Shown: positions 18,480 to 28,926, counted from the first letter of the stretch. The stretch: DNA of 64,000 nt from Streptomyces europaeiscabiei (GCF_036346855.1 NZ_CP107841.1:8064001-8128000); one strand, 5' to 3'. The notes: a model not told the origin generated them from the sequence alone. Numbers and translations: made by a program.

Positions 18480-19883
18480 TCATGAGGCGCCCGACCTCAC
18501 CGCCGCCACCGCCTTTCTCGCCGCCACCAGGATCGGGTCCCAGACCGGGGAGAAGGGCGGGGCGTAGCCGAGGTCCAGGGCGGTCATCTGTTCCACCGTC
18601 ATGCCTGCGGTCAGGGCCACCGCCGCGATGTCGACGCGCTTTCCCGCGCCCTCCCGCCCGACGATCTGGACGCCGAGGAGACGGCCGGTGCGGCGTTCGG
18701 CGAGCATCTTGACCGTCATGAGGGCGGCGCCCGGGTAGTAGCCGGCGCGGCTGGTGGACTCGATGGTGACGGCGACGTACTGGAGGCCGGCGCGGTCGGC
18801 GTCCTTCTCCCGGAGGCCGGTGCGGGCGATCTCCAGGTCGCAGACCTTGCTGACGGCGGTGCCGACGACGCCGGGGAAGGTGGCGTAGCCGCCGCCGACG
18901 TTGGCGCCGATGATCTGACCGTGCTTGTTGGCGTGGGTGCCGAGCGGGATGTGGCGCAGGTGGCCGGAGACCAGGTCGAGAACCTCGACGCAGTCGCCGC
19001 CGGCCCAGATGTTCTCGTGGCCCCTCACCCGCAGGGCCAGGTCGGTCAGCAGGCCGCCGTGGTCGCCCAGGGGCAGCCCCGCCGCCTTCGCGAGTTCCGT
19101 CTCCGGGCGTACGCCGATGCCGAGGACCACCACGTCCGCCGGGTACTCGGCATCCTCCGTGGCCACCGCGCGGACCCGGCCGTCGTCGCCGGTGCGCACA
19201 GCGGTGACCTCGGCGTCGTCGACCATCGTGATGCCCAGGCCTTCCATGGCCTTGTGCACCAGACGGCCCATGTCCGGATCGAGGGTGGACATGGGCTCCC
19301 TGCCCCGGTTGACGACCGTGACCTCGTACCCCCGGTTGATGAGCGCCTCGGCCATCTCGACGCCGATGTAGCCCGCGCCGACGACCACGGCACGGCGGCC
19401 CTCCGTGGCGGTCAGGGTGTCCAGGAGGGCCTGGCCGTCGTCCAGGGTCTGCACGCCGTGCACACCGGGGGCGTCGACGCCGGGCAGGTCGGGGCGGATC
19501 GGGCGGGCGCCGGTCGCGATGACGAGCTTGTCGTACGAGGTCCAGGACTCGGTGCCCGAGTCGAGGTCCCGCGCGCGCACGCGGGCGCCCTCGACGTCGA
19601 TCTCCACGACCTCCGTACGCATCCGCAGATCGATGTCGCGGGCCCGGTGCTCCTCGGGCGAGCGGGCGATGAGCCGGTCCCGTTCGGGGACGTCGCCGCC
19701 CACCCAGTAGGGGATGCCGCATGCCGAGAAGGAGGTGAAGTGGCCCCGCTCGAACGCCACGATCTCCAGCTCCCCGGCCCCCCGCAGCCGGCGTGCCTGC
19801 GACGCGGCGGACATGCCCGCCGCGTCGCCTCCGACGACCACCAGGCGTTCCCTCGAACGTTCCTCGATACGGCTCATGTTCAT
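18480..19883 (-). CDS. FAD-dependent pyridine nucleotide-disulfide oxidoreductase (CoA-disulfide reductase-like)
   Basis: 467 residues. The N-terminal FAD motif is VVVGGDAAGMSAA. The single redox cysteine of the CoA-disulfide-reductase/NADH-oxidase group is Cys55 in SFSACGIPYWVGG. A second Rossmann motif (VVVGAGYIGVEMAEAL) binds NAD(P)H, and a C-terminal dimerisation domain follows. It probably reduces a low-molecular-weight disulfide or persulfide in the cytoplasm; the true substrate is unknown. The start at 19883 has a poor SD, and the ATG at 19877 is an alternative. Confidence 0.88.
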   Translation of the reverse strand: MNMSRIEERSRERLVVVGGDAAGMSAASQARRLRGAGELEIVAFERGHFTSFSACGIPYWVGGDVPERDRLIARSPEEHRARDIDLRMRTEVVEIDVEGARVRARDLDSGTESWTSYDKLVIATGARPIRPDLPGVDAPGVHGVQTLDDGQALLDTLTATEGRRAVVVGAGYIGVEMAEALINRGYEVTVVNRGREPMSTLDPDMGRLVHKAMEGLGITMVDDAEVTAVRTGDDGRVRAVATEDAEYPADVVVLGIGVRPETELAKAAGLPLGDHGGLLTDLALRVRGHENIWAGGDCVEVLDLVSGHLRHIPLGTHANKHGQIIGANVGGGYATFPGVVGTAVSKVCDLEIARTGLREKDADRAGLQYVAVTIESTSRAGYYPGAALMTVKMLAERRTGRLLGVQIVGREGAGKRVDIAAVALTAGMTVEQMTALDLGYAPPFSPVWDPILVAARKAVAAVRSGAS

Positions 19884-19940
19884 GGGAACACGCTACGGGG
19901 GCCCGGCATTTCGCTTCGTCGACGTCCGTCGGACCGGCTG

Positions 19941-20960
19941 TCAGTCCCGCTCCTCCTCCTCGTCCGGTGCGGCGGCCGGCGCCGAACCGGCGGTACCCGA
20001 ACCGGCGGTACCCGAACCGGCGGTACCCGCAGCGGCCGTGGCCGCGGAGGGGCGGCGGGAGCGGACGAAGCGGGACCACAGGAACAGGAGGATCGCGGCG
20101 GCCACCGCGAAGGGGAGGATCGCGGCGAGGGCCATGCCCAGCCAGCGGAACACGGCGACGAACGCGTTCCAGCCGCCCGCCAGCGCGTCCACGAAGCCGG
20201 GGTCGTCGTCCTTGGCGGCCTTCTTCACCGCGGTCTCGGACAGGGACAGCGTGATGGTGGCGAGGCTCGTGCGGTCCTTCAGGGACTTCTGCTGGGCGAG
20301 CAGCGACTCCAGGTCCGCCTGACGGCTGCTCAGCTCGCCCTCCAGGGTGACGACGTCACTGAGCTTGGTCGCCCGGTCCATCAGCTCGCGGATACGGGCC
20401 ACACTCGCCCGCTGCGTCTTGATCCGGCTCTCCACGTCGACGACCTGGTCGGTGACGTCCTCGGCCTTCGTCTTGCGCTCGATCAGCTTGCCGGTGCCCT
20501 CCAGTTCGGTGAGGACCTCGTCGTACTTCTCGGTGGGCACGCGCAGGACGACCCGGGTGCGTTCGCGGTCCTTGCCGTCACGGGTCGTGGACTCGTTCCC
20601 GATGAACCCGCCCGCGTTCTCCACGGTGGTGCGGGCCTCGTCCAGGGCCTTCGGCACGTCCTTGACCCGCACGGTCAGGGTGGCGGTGCGGATGATGTGG
20701 TTCGGCGCGATCTGGGTCGGAGCGTCGGCGGCCTTGCCCTTGTCCGTGTAACCGCCGTCGGCGCTCTCGCCGTCGAGCGCGCCCTGCCGCTCGGCCGCGT
20801 TCTCGTCGACCTTGCTCTGGGCGGCGTCGTCCGCCGCGCCGCTCATGGCGTCGGCCCCCCTGTCGGCGCTGCAGCCGGTGAGTGCCAGGGCGGCGGCGAG
20901 GAACAGGGCCGCCAGGGCCCCTGCGGGCCGCCGGGAACGTCGTACGTGTGTTTCGGCCAT
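19941..20960 (-). CDS. DUF4349 lipoprotein
   Basis: 339 residues. The lipobox is LALTGC (Cys near residue 30). The DUF4349 core runs from TATLTVRVKDVPKALDEA to a coiled-coil stretch (ESRIKTQRASVARIRELMDR and beyond). It ends in one membrane helix (LAAILPFAVAAAILLFLW) and an acidic tail, so it is anchored at both ends. Function is unknown. The tail contains three GTAGS-type repeats from a 15-bp tandem repeat. Confidence 0.88.
   Translation of the reverse strand: MAETHVRRSRRPAGALAALFLAAALALTGCSADRGADAMSGAADDAAQSKVDENAAERQGALDGESADGGYTDKGKAADAPTQIAPNHIIRTATLTVRVKDVPKALDEARTTVENAGGFIGNESTTRDGKDRERTRVVLRVPTEKYDEVLTELEGTGKLIERKTKAEDVTDQVVDVESRIKTQRASVARIRELMDRATKLSDVVTLEGELSSRQADLESLLAQQKSLKDRTSLATITLSLSETAVKKAAKDDDPGFVDALAGGWNAFVAVFRWLGMALAAILPFAVAAAILLFLWSRFVRSRRPSAATAAAGTAGSGTAGSGTAGSAPAAAPDEEEERD
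19984..20028. repeat. Three perfect 15-bp tandem repeats in the DUF4349 gene
   Basis: GAACCGGCGGTACCC is repeated three times without interruption, encoding the Gly-Thr-Ala-Gly-Ser units of the cytoplasmic tail. Length changes would stay in frame. Confidence 0.9.
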
Positions 20961-21160
20961 TGCGGCGTACCCCCCGAAGGTCGTGACAGGCGGGGCTTGC
21001 CCGCCTTGCTGATGCTCCTTCGACGCCGGAGGGGCCCGGAACGTTGGAGGGAACCGGTCCCGAAGCGGTCACGGTCGGGACTCGGTGAGGCCACGCACCC
21101 CCCGTGGGCCGATGGCGGACCCGCGGCATGACTGTCAGTGACATCTGAGAGGGTGGAGTC

Positions 21161-22654
21161 ATGAGCGGATCACGGACGGACGTCGGGCGCGACGCCGGGC
21201 ATGTCGTCGTCATCGGGGCCGGGATCGCGGGGCTGGCCGCCGCGCACAAGCTGCTGGACCGTGGCGCGAGAGTGACCGTCCTGGAGGCCTCGGACCGGGT
21301 CGGCGGCAAGCTGCTGCCCGGCGAGATCGCGGGCGCCCGCGTCGACCTCGGCGCCGAGTCGATGCTGGCCCGCCGCCCCGAGGCGGTCGCCCTCGCCCGC
21401 GAGGTGGGCCTCGCCGACCGGCTCCAGCCGCCCGCTTCCGCCTCCGCCTCCCTCTGGACCCGGGGCGCCCTGCGGCCCATGCCCAAGGGCCACGTGATGG
21501 GCGTGCCAGGCACCGCGTCCGCCCTCTCCGGGGTCCTGTCCGACGAGGGCCTGGCCCGCATCGAGCGCGACGCCGATCTGCCGCGCACCGAGGTCGGCGA
21601 CGACGTGGCGGTGGGGGAGTACGTGGCGGCCCGCCTCGGCCGCGAGGTCGTCGACCGCCTGGTGGAACCCCTGCTCGGCGGTGTCTACGCGGGCGACGCG
21701 TACCGCATCTCGATGCGCTCGGCCGTCCCGCAGCTCTTCCGGGCCGCCCTGGCCCACACCTCCCTCACCGAGGCCGTCCGGGGCATCCAGGAGCGCGCTG
21801 CCGCCGCACAGCAGACCGGCCCGGTGTTCATGGGCATCGAGGGCGGGATCGGGCAACTGCCGCTCGCGGTAGCCGAGTCGGTGCGGGAGCGCGGCGCCGA
21901 GATCCGCACCCGGACACCTGTCACGGAGCTGCGCCGCGAGGCCTCCGGCGGCTGGCGTGTGGTCAGCGCAGGCACCGGTGGCGCTGGGGGCACCGGGGAC
22001 CGTGTCCTGCACGCGGACGCCGTGGTCGTGGCCGCCCCCGCCCCGGTCGCCGCCGGCCTCCTCCGCGCCGAGGCCCCCGAGGCCGCCGCCGAACTGTCGG
22101 GCGTCGAGTACGCCTCGATGGCGCTGGTCACCCTCGCCTACCGCCGTGCCGACCTCACTCTCCCCGAGGGCAGCGGCTTCCTGGTGCCGCCGGTCGAGGG
22201 CCGCACCATCAAGGCATCCACCTTCTCCTCCCAGAAGTGGGGCTGGATCGCCGACGAGAACCCGGACCTGCTGGTCCTGCGCACCTCGGTCGGCCGGTAC
22301 GGCGAGACGGCGATCCTGGACCACGACGACGCCCACCTCGTGGACGTGTCGAGGACCGACCTGCGCGAGGCCACGGGCCTGTCCGCCACGCCCCTCGAAT
22401 CCCGCGTCACCCGCTGGGACGCCGGCCTGCCCCAGTACCCGGTCGGCCACCACGCGCGCGTGTCCCGGCTTCGCGAGCACCTCGGCAAGCTGCCGGGCCT
22501 CGCGGTCTGTGGCGCGGCGTACGACGGCGTCGGCATCCCGGCCTGCGTCGCGAGCGCCGCCGCCGCGGTCGACCAGATCCACGGCGACCTGCGCGCGGTG
22601 CGGGACCTCACCGCCAACCCGGTGCGGAGCCTGCACGGCGGAGCGGGAGAATAG
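21161..22654 (+). CDS. hemG: Coproporphyrinogen III oxidase (HemY/HemG type)
   Basis: 497 residues. The FAD-binding motif [17 protein letters not shown] is followed by [11 protein letters not shown], and the C-terminal FAD segment is [17 protein letters not shown]. In actinobacteria this enzyme oxidises coproporphyrinogen III to coproporphyrin III (CgoX), not protoporphyrinogen. A GGTGGAG SD precedes the ATG. HemQ follows immediately, which supports the coproporphyrin-dependent heme route. Confidence 0.93.
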   Translation: MSGSRTDVGRDAGHVVVIGAGIAGLAAAHKLLDRGARVTVLEASDRVGGKLLPGEIAGARVDLGAESMLARRPEAVALAREVGLADRLQPPASASASLWTRGALRPMPKGHVMGVPGTASALSGVLSDEGLARIERDADLPRTEVGDDVAVGEYVAARLGREVVDRLVEPLLGGVYAGDAYRISMRSAVPQLFRAALAHTSLTEAVRGIQERAAAAQQTGPVFMGIEGGIGQLPLAVAESVRERGAEIRTRTPVTELRREASGGWRVVSAGTGGAGGTGDRVLHADAVVVAAPAPVAAGLLRAEAPEAAAELSGVEYASMALVTLAYRRADLTLPEGSGFLVPPVEGRTIKASTFSSQKWGWIADENPDLLVLRTSVGRYGETAILDHDDAHLVDVSRTDLREATGLSATPLESRVTRWDAGLPQYPVGHHARVSRLREHLGKLPGLAVCGAAYDGVGIPACVASAAAAVDQIHGDLRAVRDLTANPVRSLHGGAGE

Positions 22655-22659
22655 GCACC

Positions 22660-23391
22660 ATGAGCGACGTCGCCCCCACCACCGAGTCCGGCCGGATCCC
22701 GAACAAGGGCAAGCTGGCCAAGGACCTCAACGAGGTCATCCGCTACACGCTGTGGTCCGTCTTCCGGCTGAAGGACGTGCTGCCGGAGGACCGCGCCGGT
22801 TACGCCGACGAGGTCCAGGAGCTGTTCGACCAGCTCGCCGCGAAGGACGTGACCGTCCGCGGTACGTACGACGTGTCGGGCCTGCGCGCCGACGCCGACC
22901 TCATGATCTGGTGGCACGCCGAGACCGCCGACCAGCTCCAGGAGGCGTACAACCTCTTCCGCCGGACGAAGCTGGGCCGCGCGCTCACCCCGGTGTGGTC
23001 GAACATGGCGCTGCACCGCCCCGCCGAGTTCAACCGCTCGCACATCCCCGCGTTCCTCGCCGACGAGACGCCCCGCGACTACGTCAGCGTCTACCCCTTC
23101 GTGCGCTCCTACGACTGGTACCTGCTGCCCGACGAGGACCGCCGCCGTATGCTCGCCGACCACGGCAAGATGGCCCGCGGCTACCCGGACGTCCGCGCCA
23201 ACACGGTCGCCTCGTTCTCGCTGGGCGACTACGAGTGGATGCTCGCCTTCGAGGCCGACGAGCTCTACCGCATCGTCGACCTCATGCGTCACCTGCGCGC
23301 CTCGGAGGCCCGTATGCACGTCCGCGAGGAGGTCCCGTTCTACACGGGCCGCAGGAAGTCGGTGGCGGAACTGGTGGCGGGCCTGGCATAA
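22660..23391 (+). CDS. hemQ: Coproheme decarboxylase (HemQ, chlorite-dismutase family)
   Basis: 243 residues from the ATG five bases past the previous stop. The probable proximal heme ligand is His168 in [10 protein letters not shown], and the radical-forming Tyr is likely in [14 protein letters not shown]. It converts Fe-coproporphyrin to heme b, the last step of the pathway used by actinobacteria. Ferrochelatase is not in the window. Confidence 0.95.
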   Translation: MSDVAPTTESGRIPNKGKLAKDLNEVIRYTLWSVFRLKDVLPEDRAGYADEVQELFDQLAAKDVTVRGTYDVSGLRADADLMIWWHAETADQLQEAYNLFRRTKLGRALTPVWSNMALHRPAEFNRSHIPAFLADETPRDYVSVYPFVRSYDWYLLPDEDRRRMLADHGKMARGYPDVRANTVASFSLGDYEWMLAFEADELYRIVDLMRHLRASEARMHVREEVPFYTGRRKSVAELVAGLA

Positions 23392-23474
23392 GGGCTCCGA
23401 CAAGGGGCGCGGGGCCGTCACCTGTGCGGCTCCGCCGCGTGGGCGCGCTCAGCCGCTGACGGCCCGCAGTTCCT

Positions 23475-25046
23475 TCATCCCTTGACCCGCGGAGCGCTCG
23501 GCTCCGGTCGCGGCGCGCATGCCGCGCGCCGCTCCGGCAGCCGCCCCTCCAACAGGTACGCCTCCAGGTACCCGTTGACGCACTTGTTGGCCCCCCACCC
23601 GACCCCGTGGTTACCGGCATCCCGCTCGGTCACCAGCACCGACCCCCACAGCCGCCGGTGCAGTTCGATCGCCCCTTCGTACGGCGCGGCCGCATCCCGC
23701 TCGGCCGCGAGAATCAGTGTGGGCGGCAGCTCGCCGGGCCCGGTCCGCACGTCGAGCGGCTCCTGACGGGGCCCGCTCCAGTACGCGCACGGCAGGTTCG
23801 TCCACACGTTGTCCCACGTCTCGAAGGGCGCGGTCCGCGCGAGCCGCGTGTTGTCGCGGTCCCAGACCCGCCACTGTGTCGGCCACGGCCCGTCGTTGCA
23901 CTCGACGGCCGTGTAGACGGCGCTCGCGTTCTCCTGCTCGACGGACGCCTCCGGGTACGGACCGGCGATCCGGACCAGCGGCTTCGGGTCGCCCTTCAGA
24001 TACGCGGAGAGCGCCAGGGCACGCTGCGGCCAGTGGTCGTCGTAGTAGGCGGCCTGCAGGAACGCGCCCTGCAGCTGTCCCGGCCCCACCTTGCCCCCGG
24101 CGGGTCGGGTGGCCAGCCGCGCGGCCGCCCGCTCGTAACTGCGCAGCACCTTCTGAGGGGTGTCACCCAGCCCGTACACCTTGTGGTGCCTGGCGGCCCA
24201 GGCCCGGAAGTCCGCCCAGCGTCCTTCGAACGCGGCCGACTGGTCGAGGTTGTTGCGGTACCAGATCTGTTCGGGGTCCGGGTTCACCGCCGAGTCGAAG
24301 ACCATCCGGCGTACGTGCGAGGGGAACAGCGACGCGTACAGGGCTCCGAAGTACGTCCCGTACGACGACCCCATGAACGTCAGCCGCGGCTCGCCGAGCG
24401 CGGCACGCAGTACGTCGAGGTCACGGGCGTTGTTGCGGGAGTGGTAGTGCCGCAGGGCGCTCCCGTTGCGCTGCGCACACCCCCGCGCGATCGTCCTGGC
24501 CCGCGCGATCCGCTCCTTCTTGTACGCCTCCGAAGGGTGCGTCGGTGCCGGTGAGGGCCCCCGGTGCAGCCGTTTCGGGTCCTGGCAGGACAGCGGCGCC
24601 GACCGGCCGACCCCACGCGGGGCGTACCCGATGAGGTCGTAGGCGGCGGCGACCCGCTTCCAGCCAGGGAGGTGGCCGACGAGCGGGAAGAACATCCCGG
24701 AGGCTCCGGGGCCGCCCGGATTGAACACGAGCGCCCCTTGCCAGGGGACCTTCTGTCCTCTGGCGTTCTCCCCCTTGGCCCCGACCCGGCTGACGGTCAG
24801 TGAGATCTGACTGCCGTCGGGCCGCGCGTAGTCGAGCGGCACCTTGACCGTCCCGCACCGCACCCCGTCCGGCAGCCCCTCCACCACCGGGCACTTCCCG
24901 AACCGGATGCCTTCGGCGGCGGCCCGCTCCGCCGCGACGGCTACCTGCTGCTCCTCCGTCCAACCCATGTCACTCTTGGCCGGCACGGCGCCGAGAGCAC
25001 TCAGCAACACCGCCCCGACGGTCCCGTAGAGAACGGCAGCTCGCAT
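23475..25046 (-). CDS. Secreted alpha/beta hydrolase with TAP-like C-terminus (tripeptidyl aminopeptidase-like)
   Basis: 523 residues from ATG 25046, which has a GGAGGGA SD; the upstream extension is discarded. An N-terminal signal sequence (VLYGTVGAVLLSALGAVPA) directs export. The nucleophile is Ser228 in MGSSYGTYFG, the acid is in LAAERDAAAPY, and the His is in AGNHGVGWG. The oxyanion region is FNPGGPGASG. Relatives are mycelium-associated tripeptidyl aminopeptidases; the actual substrate is inferred only by family. Confidence 0.88.
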   Translation of the reverse strand: MRAAVLYGTVGAVLLSALGAVPAKSDMGWTEEQQVAVAAERAAAEGIRFGKCPVVEGLPDGVRCGTVKVPLDYARPDGSQISLTVSRVGAKGENARGQKVPWQGALVFNPGGPGASGMFFPLVGHLPGWKRVAAAYDLIGYAPRGVGRSAPLSCQDPKRLHRGPSPAPTHPSEAYKKERIARARTIARGCAQRNGSALRHYHSRNNARDLDVLRAALGEPRLTFMGSSYGTYFGALYASLFPSHVRRMVFDSAVNPDPEQIWYRNNLDQSAAFEGRWADFRAWAARHHKVYGLGDTPQKVLRSYERAAARLATRPAGGKVGPGQLQGAFLQAAYYDDHWPQRALALSAYLKGDPKPLVRIAGPYPEASVEQENASAVYTAVECNDGPWPTQWRVWDRDNTRLARTAPFETWDNVWTNLPCAYWSGPRQEPLDVRTGPGELPPTLILAAERDAAAPYEGAIELHRRLWGSVLVTERDAGNHGVGWGANKCVNGYLEAYLLEGRLPERRAACAPRPEPSAPRVKG

Positions 25047-25138
25047 GGAGAGTCCCTCCGAAGCACGACAGCGACAAAGGGATGTTTGGTGCGAAAGAGG
25101 GTGAATGTAAAGCACCGTTCGACGGTGTCGCCGCTGCT

Positions 25139-25172
25139 TTCGGGGGCGCGGGGAGCCGTGCGATCGGCCATG
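25139..25172 (-). repeat. Dispersed 3'-end repeat, copy E (diverged)
   Basis: GGGGGCGCGGGGAGCCGTGC then GATCGGCCATGGACAG, a more diverged reverse copy past the end of the TIGR04222-like gene. Confidence 0.45.
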
Positions 25173-25213
25173 GACAGTCCGCGGTCCGCAATTCACAAGG
25201 CCCGCCCGTGGCG

Positions 25214-25981
25214 CTACCGCTGCTCGAACGCCGCCCGCATCTCAGGAGACTCCACCGCCCCCACCCCCCAGACAGCCACGGAGACCAGGTCCGCGAAGTC
25301 ACCCCCGCCCCGCCCCGCCACCCCTCTCAACACCCTCACCCCTTCCGGCGATGCCCACCGCGCACCCGGCGGCCCCTCGATCCGGGCGATGACCAGACAG
25401 CTCAAGGTCAGCACCAAAGGCAACGCGAACCACAACGCGACCAGCACGCGCTGCTCCGCGAACCCCTGCGAGGGCAGCATCAACGCCAGCGCCCCCAGTC
25501 CGCACACGCCCAGCGCCGCGCCCCGTACCTGCGTGACCGCGTCGTCCACCCGTGTTCGTGCGGCGTCCGGTACGGCCAGCCCCGCCGCGACGAGCCGGTC
25601 GGAGAGGCGCCGTACGGACTCCGCGGCCGCGACGGTCCGCCGTACGGGCGCTATCCGGGACTGTCCGCCGGGGCCTATCGCGCCTATGACGGAGCGCTCC
25701 ATCTCGTCCCGCCCGTCCGGGTCCACGACGGTCGCCCAGCCGGTGTGGGCGAGGAGGAGCCGGCGTCGGCGGGCCATGGAGACGAGGGTGAGGTCGGCGA
25801 CGCGCGCCGGCCCGCCGGACAGGAACGCCGCCTCGTACAGCGTGAGCCGGTGGCAGTGGTGGACGTGGTCCGCGCGGACGTCGGTGACGGCGGCCGCCGC
25901 ACGCAACGAGGTCAGGCACAGTCGGGCACAGGACACGCCGGCGGCGGCCCAGGCCAGGAGGAGGAAGAGCACCCAGAGCAT
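25214..25981 (-). CDS. TIGR04222-like membrane protein
   Basis: 255 residues. An N-terminal membrane helix precedes the family's hallmark LTLYEAAFLSGGPARVADL, a small winged-helix-like segment. Two further hydrophobic segments are near residues 155 and 180. Many TIGR04222 proteins end in a Gly/Cys-rich tail and occur near DUF692 genes; this one ends plainly (MRAAFEQR) with no such tail in any frame. Cysteines are scattered (SCARLC, HHCHR, GVCGLG, LSCLV). Function is unknown. A DUF692 gene lies 1.6 kb away on the same strand. Confidence 0.75.
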   Translation of the reverse strand: MLWVLFLLLAWAAAGVSCARLCLTSLRAAAAVTDVRADHVHHCHRLTLYEAAFLSGGPARVADLTLVSMARRRRLLLAHTGWATVVDPDGRDEMERSVIGAIGPGGQSRIAPVRRTVAAAESVRRLSDRLVAAGLAVPDAARTRVDDAVTQVRGAALGVCGLGALALMLPSQGFAEQRVLVALWFALPLVLTLSCLVIARIEGPPGARWASPEGVRVLRGVAGRGGGDFADLVSVAVWGVGAVESPEMRAAFEQR

Positions 25982-26141
25982 GGCGTGTTTCTATGCGCCC
26001 GCCCGGTCCGGCGGTGTGCGATGTCCGTAATCCGGAGGGAAGGTTCCCGGTCTCTTCCGTTTGATCGCCGTTGCGGCCCGCAATTGCCAGGTCCCGCGAG
26101 CGGGGGACGGCCGGCTTGTAGGGTCGGGCCAGGGGGTGATC

Positions 26142-26336
26142 ATGTCGGATCGCGGCTGGGACGACGACGCCGATTACCACGACGCGGTCCGGCGGGCCGA
26201 TCGGGCGACCCGGTTCGGCTGGGTGGCGATCGGCGGCACGGCAGGGGCGCTCGGGTGTGCGCTGATCGCCGCGGCCGTCGTCTGTGCGGCCGTGGTCGTC
26301 GCGTGCCTGTACATCGTGGTGGCGGGGCACTACTGA
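26142..26336 (+). CDS. Small single-pass or double-pass membrane protein
   Basis: 64 residues from ATG 26142, preceded by AGGGGGTGATC. The first 30 residues are charged (DDDADYHDAVRRADRATR); the rest is hydrophobic (WVAIGGTAGALGCALIAAAV continuing to CLYIVVAGHY). I recognise no family. It is divergent from the TIGR04222-like gene. Confidence 0.55.
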   Translation: MSDRGWDDDADYHDAVRRADRATRFGWVAIGGTAGALGCALIAAAVVCAAVVVACLYIVVAGHY

Positions 26337-26527
26337 GCGACGTTCCGGGCGATGCCTCACCGGGAGGCGGGCCGGGCGGCTCCCGGCAGTCTCCGGACCG
26401 TCTCCCGGTCGTCCCCCAGGGCGCTTCTGATGGCTCTTGGTCGGAGATCCATCCGGCCGATCGGCGCGCGCGAGGTGACTCGTGAGGCGCCGGCTGCCTC
26501 ACCGGACTCGTCCGTGACCGCTCACGA

Positions 26528-26544
26528 ACGGCTTCAAGAGCCGT
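26528..26544 (-). terminator. Hairpin after DUF4142 copy 1
   Basis: ACGGCT-TCAAG-AGCCGT, about 10 bp past the stop at 26555. Confidence 0.5.
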
Positions 26545-26554
26545 CAGAAACGGT

Positions 26555-27355
26555 CTAGCCGTCGTCCGCCGGACCGTTGGCGGCCGGCGGCAGGGTGAAG
26601 CGCGGTGCGGACGTCGCGGGGCGCGGGGTGGTCGGTGAGGGGGACGGGGTCACCGGGACCGGGGAGCCGGGGTCGGCCAACGGACCGGGCGGGGCCGGGG
26701 AGTTGGTGAGCGGCGGGGCGCTCGCGGAGACGGTGTCACGGGCGATCGCGTCGTAGTCGACGAGCCCGGTGGCCTCCAGGACCTTGATGTGGTCGAGGAC
26801 GGTGGTGTTGGCGTCGTCGGCGAGGTCGCGGACCAGCGAGTTGCGGGTGGTGGCGCGGACCTGGGCGACGACGGAGAAGACCTTGCCGTGCGCCAGGCGC
26901 AGGATGTTGGCGAACTCGCGGTCGTAACTCTCGCCCTGCGCCGCGGTCAGGGTGTCCAGCCACGCCTTCTGCTGGTCGTTCGGCTGATTGGGCAGGGGCA
27001 GAGCGAGGCGCGCGGCGACGTTGCGGACGCGGGCGTCGAGGTAGGTGTGCCCCTCGATGAGATGCGCACCGGCGGTCCGCACGGCCGCGGTGGTGCCCTT
27101 CGTCTCGGCCTGCTGCCCGGCGGGCAGCTCCCACAGCCCCGCCAGCCTGACCTTGGTGACGAACTCCCGGTCCAGGGCGGACAGCGGACCGTACTGCGTC
27201 GTCACGGTGGATGCGTTGAGCACGCTGACGCCGGTGCCCGAGCGGTCCGCGTACGACCAGATCGGGAAGATCAGCGCGATGAGCGTCGCCGTCAGTCCGG
27301 CGACGATGAGTCCTGTGCCACTGAAGGGTCCCCCTCTGCCGTTCGTGGTTCGCAT
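26555..27355 (-). CDS. DUF4142 protein, copy 1
   Basis: 266 residues from ATG 27355, with SD GAGGGAGG. An N-terminal membrane anchor (LIVAGLTATLIALIFPIW) leads to a four-helix-bundle-like DUF4142 domain. Shared motifs are [35 protein letters not shown] and TTVLDHIKVLEATG. A proline/threonine-rich tail follows. The domain should face outside the membrane. It has two paralogues at 29.1-30.6 kb; this one is the most diverged and does not share their leader or TTG start. Confidence 0.85.
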   Translation of the reverse strand: MRTTNGRGGPFSGTGLIVAGLTATLIALIFPIWSYADRSGTGVSVLNASTVTTQYGPLSALDREFVTKVRLAGLWELPAGQQAETKGTTAAVRTAGAHLIEGHTYLDARVRNVAARLALPLPNQPNDQQKAWLDTLTAAQGESYDREFANILRLAHGKVFSVVAQVRATTRNSLVRDLADDANTTVLDHIKVLEATGLVDYDAIARDTVSASAPPLTNSPAPPGPLADPGSPVPVTPSPSPTTPRPATSAPRFTLPPAANGPADDG

Positions 27356-27541
27356 GGTGCCTCCCTCGCGGCACCGCACGCTAATGCGCAACGGGTGCTG
27401 ATCGGCCTACGGACCGGTATGTTACTGCCCGGTCTACGCCAACTGCCGTATGCGGAGGAACGGTTGAGGAGGGGACAAAGCGCGTCGGATGGGGTACGCG
27501 GAGCGGTGGGTGAATCACATCAAAACGTGCCTTAATGACGG

Positions 27542-27568
27542 CAAACCCGTGTGTGGGGCACGGGTTTG
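27542..27568 (-). terminator. Strong hairpin after the DUF692 gene
   Basis: CAAACCCGTG and CACGGGTTTG, perfect 10-bp arms with a 7-base loop, 35 bp past the DUF692 stop. It separates that gene from DUF4142 copy 1. Confidence 0.8.
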
Positions 27569-27603
27569 TTAGTCGCAGCACATCCGGGGGCGAACACCCC
27601 GAC

Positions 27604-28926
27604 TCAGCGGCGCAGCAGCACCCTGCGGGTGGCGCGGGCCAGCCGGGCCGTCGGGCGCCCGGAGAGCGGGGCGGGACCCGAGCGCTCCAGCCACCACCGG
27701 CGCAGCTCGCGCAGGACGTCCCCGTCGTCGGGACGGCCCGTGAGGAGCACGTGCTCGGCGAAGGAGAGGGCGTCACGCCGGTAGCCGTCGGTCATCGGGT
27801 GGCCCTGCGCGTACGCGACGAAGGCCGGCCGGTACGACGAGCCGAGGATCTCCGGGAGCTCCGGCGCCACCTTCGCCACGACGTCCGCCCGCTTCGCCGC
27901 GAGGGCACGCGCCTGGACGCCCAGCCGCACCCGGTCGAACCCCTCGGGCACCGGGGTCCCCGCGACCAGCGCGGACAGCAGCGCGGCCTGCCCGAGCCCG
28001 AGCCGCTGGCGGGCGGCGGGCTCGACGGCTCCGACGGGCGTCGGCCCGGCGGAGCGGGCCTTCTTCCCGGGGCTGTGCACCTCGGCCTTCTCCAGCACCC
28101 CCCGGATCGCCGTCAGCTCCCGCTCCAGCTCGCCCGGCTCGGGGAAGTTGTCGTCGCGCTCCAGGAGGACGCCCGGCGGGGTCACACGGGAGGTGAGGTC
28201 GGCGAGGACGTCGAGGACCTGCTGGGGGACGGGGTGGGCGTGGCTGTCGTGCCAGACGCCGTCCCGCTCGAAGCCGCCCGCGACATGGACGTACGCGATG
28301 GCCTCGACCGGCAGCTCGTCGAGTGCCTTCGCGGGGTCCTCACCCCGGTTGACGTGGTTGGTGTGCAGGTTCGCCACGTCGACGAGGAGCCGGACGCCGG
28401 TGCGGTCGACGAGGTCGTAGAGGAACTGCCCCTCGGTCATGTCCTCGCCCGGCCAGTTGATGAGCGCGGCGATGTTCTCCAGCGCGAGCGGCACGGGCAG
28501 CGCCTCCTGGGCGATGCGGACGTTCTCGCACAGCACGTCCAGGGCGTCCCGGGTGCGCGGCACCGGCAGCAGGTGCCCGGCCTCCAGCTGCGGCGACGCG
28601 GTGAGGGCGCCCCCCGCCCGGACGAACGCGATGTGCTCCGTGACGAGGGGGGCGCCCAGGGCCTCCGCGCGCTCGGCGAGGGAGCGCAGGCGCTGCTCGT
28701 CGGGGCGGTCGGCGCCGCCGAGGCCGAGGGAGACACCGTGCGGCACCACCGTGACGCCACGCTCGCGCAGCCGCAGCAGCGACTCGGCGATGTGGCCGGG
28801 ACAGACGTTCTCGGCGACGACCTCGACCCAGTCGACACCACCCGCCGACCCGGCCATGCGCTCGACGGCGTCGGCGATCTCCGGCCGCCAGCCGATCCCC
28901 GTCCCCAACTGTGCGATCTGCTCCAT
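27604..28926 (-). CDS. DUF692 (MNIO-type) protein with extra C-terminal domain
   Basis: 440 residues from ATG 28926 (SD GAGGAGGGG). Residues 1 to about 290 form the DUF692 TIM barrel. Expected iron ligands are visible in order: [43 protein letters not shown] and LERDD. About 140 further residues (from [18 protein letters not shown]) form a helical domain of unknown role. DUF692 enzymes (MbnB, TglH and relatives) are multinuclear non-heme iron oxidases that modify cysteines or thiols of peptides. No obvious Cys-rich precursor or partner protein is encoded beside it. Confidence 0.88.
   Translation of the reverse strand: MEQIAQLGTGIGWRPEIADAVERMAGSAGGVDWVEVVAENVCPGHIAESLLRLRERGVTVVPHGVSLGLGGADRPDEQRLRSLAERAEALGAPLVTEHIAFVRAGGALTASPQLEAGHLLPVPRTRDALDVLCENVRIAQEALPVPLALENIAALINWPGEDMTEGQFLYDLVDRTGVRLLVDVANLHTNHVNRGEDPAKALDELPVEAIAYVHVAGGFERDGVWHDSHAHPVPQQVLDVLADLTSRVTPPGVLLERDDNFPEPGELERELTAIRGVLEKAEVHSPGKKARSAGPTPVGAVEPAARQRLGLGQAALLSALVAGTPVPEGFDRVRLGVQARALAAKRADVVAKVAPELPEILGSSYRPAFVAYAQGHPMTDGYRRDALSFAEHVLLTGRPDDGDVLRELRRWWLERSGPAPLSGRPTARLARATRRVLLRR

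Noticed and set aside
26352..26558. Small open frame of 68 codons
   Set aside because: No SD, Arg/Ser/Pro-rich composition, and it covers the terminator hairpin of DUF4142 copy 1.
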